The notes below the pieces were generated by a model. The model saw only the letters and a program-made list of their open reading frames with translations, did no database searches and had not been told where the DNA came from. This document shows, one piece after another, positions 61,694 to 64,000 of a stretch of DNA of 64,000 nucleotides. How positions within the stretch are numbered: position 1 is the stretch's first letter; each line of letters starts with the position of its first letter. The translations under genes were made by a program, and so were the position numbers. This stretch comes from Bacteroides salyersiae WAL 10018 = DSM 18765 = JCM 12988 (GTDB taxonomy: Bacteria > Bacteroidota > Bacteroidia > Bacteroidales > Bacteroidaceae), in NCBI RefSeq assembly GCF_000381365.1, contig NZ_KB905466.1, positions 494,744 through 558,743 on the forward strand, written 5' to 3'.

Positions 61694-64000
61694 GGAATAT
61701 GTTAAAGGCTACCACGCTGGAAAGGAAATTTCCCCTTTTGGCGGTGGAGAACGGCTGCATCATATCAAAGGATGCAGACCTGACGGTGGCTTTCAGGGTG
61801 GAACTGCCCGAACTGTTCACCGTCACCAGTGCCGAGTACGAAGCCATACATTCGGCGTGGTACAAGGCGGTCAAGGTGCTGCCCGACTACTCCATAGTAC
61901 ACAAGCAGGACTTCTTCATCAAGGAGAACTACCAGCCCGACACCGAAAGGGACGAGCTTAGTTTTTTAAGCCGCTCCTTTGAACGGCACTTCAATGAACG
62001 CCCGTTCCTGAACCATTACTGCTACCTGTTCCTGACGAAAACGACAAGGGAGAGAAGCCGCCGACAGAGCGACTTCTCCACCCTTTGCCGGGGAAGGATT
62101 GTACCGCAGGAGATAGCCGACAAGGAAGCGGCGGCAAAGTTCATCGAAGCGGTCGGGCAGTTTGACAGGATTATGAACGACAGCGGGTTTGTCACCCTTA
62201 CCCGGCTGGCGGCATCGGAAATCACCGGGCAGGACGGAAAGGCGGGCATCATCGAGAAATACTTCTCGCTCTCGCAAACCGACACTACTTGCCTGAAAGA
62301 CATCGGGCTGTACCCGGAAGAAATGCGGGTCGGGGACGATATACTGTGCCTGCACACGCTTTCAGACGTGGAAGATTTGCCCGGAAAGGTCGGGACGGAC
62401 TGCCGATTTGAGAAGCTGTCCACAGACAGAAGCGATTGCAGATTAAGTTTTGCCGCCCCGGTGGGCGTGCTGTTGTCGTGTAACCACATCTATAACCAGT
62501 TCATCTTCATAGACGACCACGCCGAAAACCTGAAGAACTTCGAGCAGACCGCCCGGAATATGCAATCGCTCTCCCGCTACTCCCGTGCCAACCAAGTGAA
62601 CAAGGAGTGGATAGACGAGTACCTGAACGAAGCGCACAGCAAGGGGCTTATTTCGGTACGCTGCCACTGCAACGTCATGGCATGGAGTGACGATAGGGAC
62701 GAACTCAAACGCATACGCAACGATGTGGGAAGCCAGCTTGCGCTAATGGAGTGCAAGCCACGCCACAACACCACCGACACGCCCACGCTCTTTTGGGCGG
62801 GCATACCCGGCAACGAGGCGGACTTCCCCGCAGAGGAAAGTTTCTACACGTTCTTGGGGCAGGCTCTCTGCCTGTTCGTGGAAGAAACGAACTACAAGAG
62901 TTCGCTTTCGCCGTTCGGCATCAAAATGGTGGACAGGGTAAGCGGTCGCCCGCTGCACATCGACATATCGGATTTGCCCATGAAGAAAGGCATCACGACC
63001 AACAGAAACAAGTTCATACTTGGGCCGAGCGGGTCGGGTAAGTCCTTCTTTACCAACCACATGGTGCGCCAGTATTACGAACAGGGTGCGCACGTGCTGC
63101 TGGTCGATACGGGTAACAGTTACTTGGGGCTGTCCCAGCTTATCCACAACCGCACGCACGGCGAGGACGGGATTTATTTCACCTACACCAACGAGAACCC
63201 GATAGCGTTCAACCCGTTCTATGTCGAAGACGGGGTATTTGACATCGAGAAGAAAGAGAGTATCAAGACCCTGATACTCACCCTGTGGAAGCGGGACGAT
63301 GAAGCCCCCAAACGGTCGGAAGAAGTGGCGTTGTCCAATGCGGTAAGTGCCTATATCGACCTGATAGGCAAAGACAGTTCGGTAACGCCCTGCTTCAACA
63401 CGTTCTACGAGTTTGTCCGGGATGATTACCGCCGACAGCTTGAACAGAAGAACGTCAGGGAAAAGGATTTTGACATTGACAATTTCCTGAACGTGCTTGA
63501 ACCGTACTATCGTGGCGGTGAGTACGACTACCTGCTGAACTCCAACAAGGAACTGGATTTGCTGCATAAACGCTTCATTGTCTTTGAGTTGGATAACATC
63601 AAAGACCACAAGATTTTATTCCCGGTAACGACTATCATCATCATGGAAGCCTTTATAAACAAGATGCGCAAGTTAAAGGGGATAAGGAAGTTAATACTAA
63701 TCGAGGAAGCGTGGAAAGCGATTGCATCGGCGAACATGGCGGACTACATAAAATATTTGTACAAAACCGTCCGAAAGTATTTCGGGGAAGCGATTGTAGT
63801 CACGCAAGAGGTAGAGGATATTATTTCTTCCCCTATCGTGAAAGAAAGTATCATCAATAACTCGGACTGCAAAATATTGTTAGACCAGCGAAAATATCTC
63901 AACAAGTTCGACAGCATACAGAACCTCTTGGGACTGACCGACAAGGAGCGTTCGCAGATATTGTCTATCAACATGGCGAACCACCCCGGACGGAAGTACA
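61690..64000 (+). CDS. traG: TraG conjugation ATPase, VirB4-like (3' end cut by window edge)
   Basis: The frame is open from the ATG at 61690 to the right edge, 770 codons seen. Walker A GPSGSGKSFFTNH at base 63022 and Walker B-like KLILIEEAWKAI near 63690 mark it as the VirB4-type motor of the mating channel. The N-terminal CagE/VirB4 domain comes first (ENGCIISKDADLTVAFRVELP). Overlap with traF by 4 bp shows coupling. Confidence 0.94.
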   Translation, partial: MRNMLKATTLERKFPLLAVENGCIISKDADLTVAFRVELPELFTVTSAEYEAIHSAWYKAVKVLPDYSIVHKQDFFIKENYQPDTERDELSFLSRSFERHFNERPFLNHYCYLFLTKTTRERSRRQSDFSTLCRGRIVPQEIADKEAAAKFIEAVGQFDRIMNDSGFVTLTRLAASEITGQDGKAGIIEKYFSLSQTDTTCLKDIGLYPEEMRVGDDILCLHTLSDVEDLPGKVGTDCRFEKLSTDRSDCRLSFAAPVGVLLSCNHIYNQFIFIDDHAENLKNFEQTARNMQSLSRYSRANQVNKEWIDEYLNEAHSKGLISVRCHCNVMAWSDDRDELKRIRNDVGSQLALMECKPRHNTTDTPTLFWAGIPGNEADFPAEESFYTFLGQALCLFVEETNYKSSLSPFGIKMVDRVSGRPLHIDISDLPMKKGITTNRNKFILGPSGSGKSFFTNHMVRQYYEQGAHVLLVDTGNSYLGLSQLIHNRTHGEDGIYFTYTNENPIAFNPFYVEDGVFDIEKKESIKTLILTLWKRDDEAPKRSEEVALSNAVSAYIDLIGKDSSVTPCFNTFYEFVRDDYRRQLEQKNVREKDFDIDNFLNVLEPYYRGGEYDYLLNSNKELDLLHKRFIVFELDNIKDHKILFPVTTIIIMEAFINKMRKLKGIRKLILIEEAWKAIASANMADYIKYLYKTVRKYFGEAIVVTQEVEDIISSPIVKESIINNSDCKILLDQRKYLNKFDSIQNLLGLTDKERSQILSINMANHPGRKY

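Larger units (their letters stand above)
36967..64000. mobile_element. Integrative conjugative element, left part
   Basis: Runs from the tRNA-end junction beyond the right edge. It contains a tyrosine recombinase, cassette array, RteC, a primase-like gene, topB, mobABC, and the traA-to-traG start. Backbone genes are distinctly richer in G+C than both the chromosome to the left and the cassettes. The right end is outside the window. Family: CTnDOT-like Bacteroides ICE by gene content, though with a different site of insertion. Confidence 0.88.

Overview
The window reads as a Bacteroides (gut Bacteroidota) chromosome with an integrative conjugative element (ICE) inserted at its right side. The evidence is SusC/SusD genes, BACON domains, ECF sigma/FecR pairs, promoters with the Bacteroides TAnnTTTG -7 box, AT-rich translation starts, and a transfer region with the TraA-TraG / MobA-MobB-MobC / TopB / RteC layout of Bacteroides conjugative transposons. 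I cannot name the species.

Chromosomal part (1-36966). A GH20 beta-hexosaminidase, cut by the left edge, is followed by a divergent FecR/ECF sigma pair. Next is a complete menaquinone operon on the minus strand: a HAD phosphatase-hotdog thioesterase fusion, then menF, menD, menB, menC and menE. A GH92 mannosidase lipoprotein and a three-gene ECF sigma / membrane protein / periplasmic sensor-like operon follow, then tRNA-Ser(GGA). Positions 16607-29025 hold a protein- or peptide-directed SusC/SusD locus: TonB transporter, SusD, zinc-metallohydrolase lipoprotein, DUF4302 lipoprotein, a YD-repeat-like secreted protein and an M43-like metalloprotease, with a TPR-LuxR type regulator upstream. An M64 peptidase with a BACON domain lies beyond it. 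YdcF, DUF202, GNAT, acyltransferase, Crp-like and alcohol dehydrogenase genes complete this part.

ICE (about 36967 to beyond 64000). The left junction carries a 22-bp copy of a tRNA 3' end. A TetR regulator, a palindromic operator and a XerD-like tyrosine recombinase come first. They lead into an integron-like array of six AT-rich gene cassettes (39167-42882), each ending in a hairpin attC-like site. The cassette ends show exact complementarity between the first 8-11 bases of each cassette and the outer arm of the site at that same cassette's far end. This demonstrates modular cassette insertion from sequence alone. One cassette encodes a tandem Imm22-type immunity protein and others encode small membrane or NTF2-like proteins. 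The arrangement fits the recombinase-associated acquired interbacterial defence (rAID) clusters known from gut Bacteroidales, so the class is known; the cassette-end complementarity and the attI-like site are what I would follow up.

The rest of the ICE holds an AraC regulator, RteC, an HTH protein, a primase/helicase-like protein, a RibD-type reductase, TopB, a DUF3945/DUF4099-type protein with a probable homopolymer frameshift, an AbiE toxin-antitoxin pair, mobCBA, and traA onward to a truncated traG. Several repeat families lie between these genes: 11-bp iterons, a 24-bp element in three copies, a conserved leader, and a centromere-like repeat block before traA.
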